Shown one piece after another: positions 5,601-5,668 of a stretch of 5,668 bases of DNA. A program made the position numbers and the translations under genes. Position 1 is the stretch's first letter, and every line of letters starts with the position of its first letter. Source of the DNA: Treponema sp. (lineage in GTDB: Bacteria > Spirochaetota > Spirochaetia > Treponematales > Breznakiellaceae); assembly GCA_031281925.1 (NCBI GenBank), contig JAITES010000085.1:1-5668 (forward strand), read 5' to 3'. Below the pieces are notes generated by a model. It did no database searches. It was not told the DNA's origin and was given only the letters and a program-made list of their open reading frames with translations.

Positions 5601-5668
5601 TTAGCGGGTACCGGTACTATCGCCTTCTTTCATTTCCTGTATAAACATATTATAGGTTTCGCTCAGGC
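5601..5668 (-). CDS. Probable C-terminal end of an unidentified gene, truncated by window edge
   Basis: On the minus strand, one frame stays open from the window edge for 21 codons to a TAA at 5601-5603. It encodes a hydrophilic tail, LSETYNMFIQEMKEGDSTGT followed by Arg. The composition (acidic and amphipathic, with common codons) looks like a real protein end, and the other two minus-strand frames stop within the first 20 bases. It would converge on the GH5 gene. The stretch is too short to name a family, and a chance open frame is possible. Confidence 0.42.
   Translation of the reverse strand, partial: LSETYNMFIQEMKEGDSTGTR

Noticed and set aside
5608..5617. Perfect 10-bp palindrome GTACCGGTAC as a regulator site
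   Set aside because: It is a single copy at the 3' side of both flanking genes, probably within the tail of the minus-strand gene, so a promoter-proximal operator role is unlikely.
1..5668. CRISPR array, transposase, tRNA, rRNA, attachment sites or toxin-antitoxin pair
   Set aside because: No regularly spaced repeats, transposase motifs, cloverleaf or rRNA-like segments were seen. Nearly all of the window is explained by five protein genes.

Overview
The window looks like an ordinary stretch of a bacterial chromosome with moderate GC content (roughly half, judged by eye). It holds two complete ABC-permease genes, one truncated ATPase gene, one metallo-amidohydrolase gene, one glycoside hydrolase lipoprotein gene, and probably the tail of a further gene at the right edge. 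Gene content and style suggest a spirochaete of the Treponema/Spirochaeta type: a BMP-class nucleoside/riboflavin uptake operon, a lipoprotein signal with Ser just before the lipidated Cys, and a plant-polysaccharide hydrolase. This is inferred from gene style, not from a phylogenetic marker, and a Gram-positive anaerobe is not excluded.

Bases 1-2382 (+) are the distal part of an ABC importer operon of the nucleoside/BMP class (NupO-NupP-NupQ of Bacillus, RfuB-RfuC-RfuD of Treponema). They encode the end of the second nucleotide-binding domain of a double-ATPase, then two polytopic permeases. Both junctions are TAATG overlaps, so translation is probably coupled. The start of the ATPase gene, and probably the substrate-binding lipoprotein gene, lie left of the window.

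Bases 2401-3723 (-) encode an M20-family metal-dependent amidohydrolase that runs convergently into the permease operon, with an 18-bp gap. Its start codon has no Shine-Dalgarno sequence and an in-frame stop lies just upstream. A good promoter (TTGAAG-N17-TATAGT) is placed so that transcription should begin at or next to the ATG, which suggests a leaderless mRNA.

Bases 3724-3844 are a divergent promoter region. Bases 3845-5536 (+) encode a lipoprotein with a GH5 (endoglucanase-like) catalytic domain, all eight expected active-site residues, and a C-terminal beta-sandwich module that looks carbohydrate-binding. It has a strong Shine-Dalgarno sequence and a perfect TATAAT upstream.

Bases 5537-5668 are a short convergent intergenic segment with weak inverted repeats, followed by what is probably the last 21 codons of a minus-strand gene.

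Functionally, the parts fit a saccharolytic anaerobe that degrades beta-glucans at its surface and salvages nucleosides or a vitamin. There is no evidence that the three transcription units act in one pathway. I found no CRISPR array, mobile element, RNA gene or clearly new multi-gene system. The best leads are the leaderless architecture of the amidohydrolase gene and its divergent M20 subfamily features.
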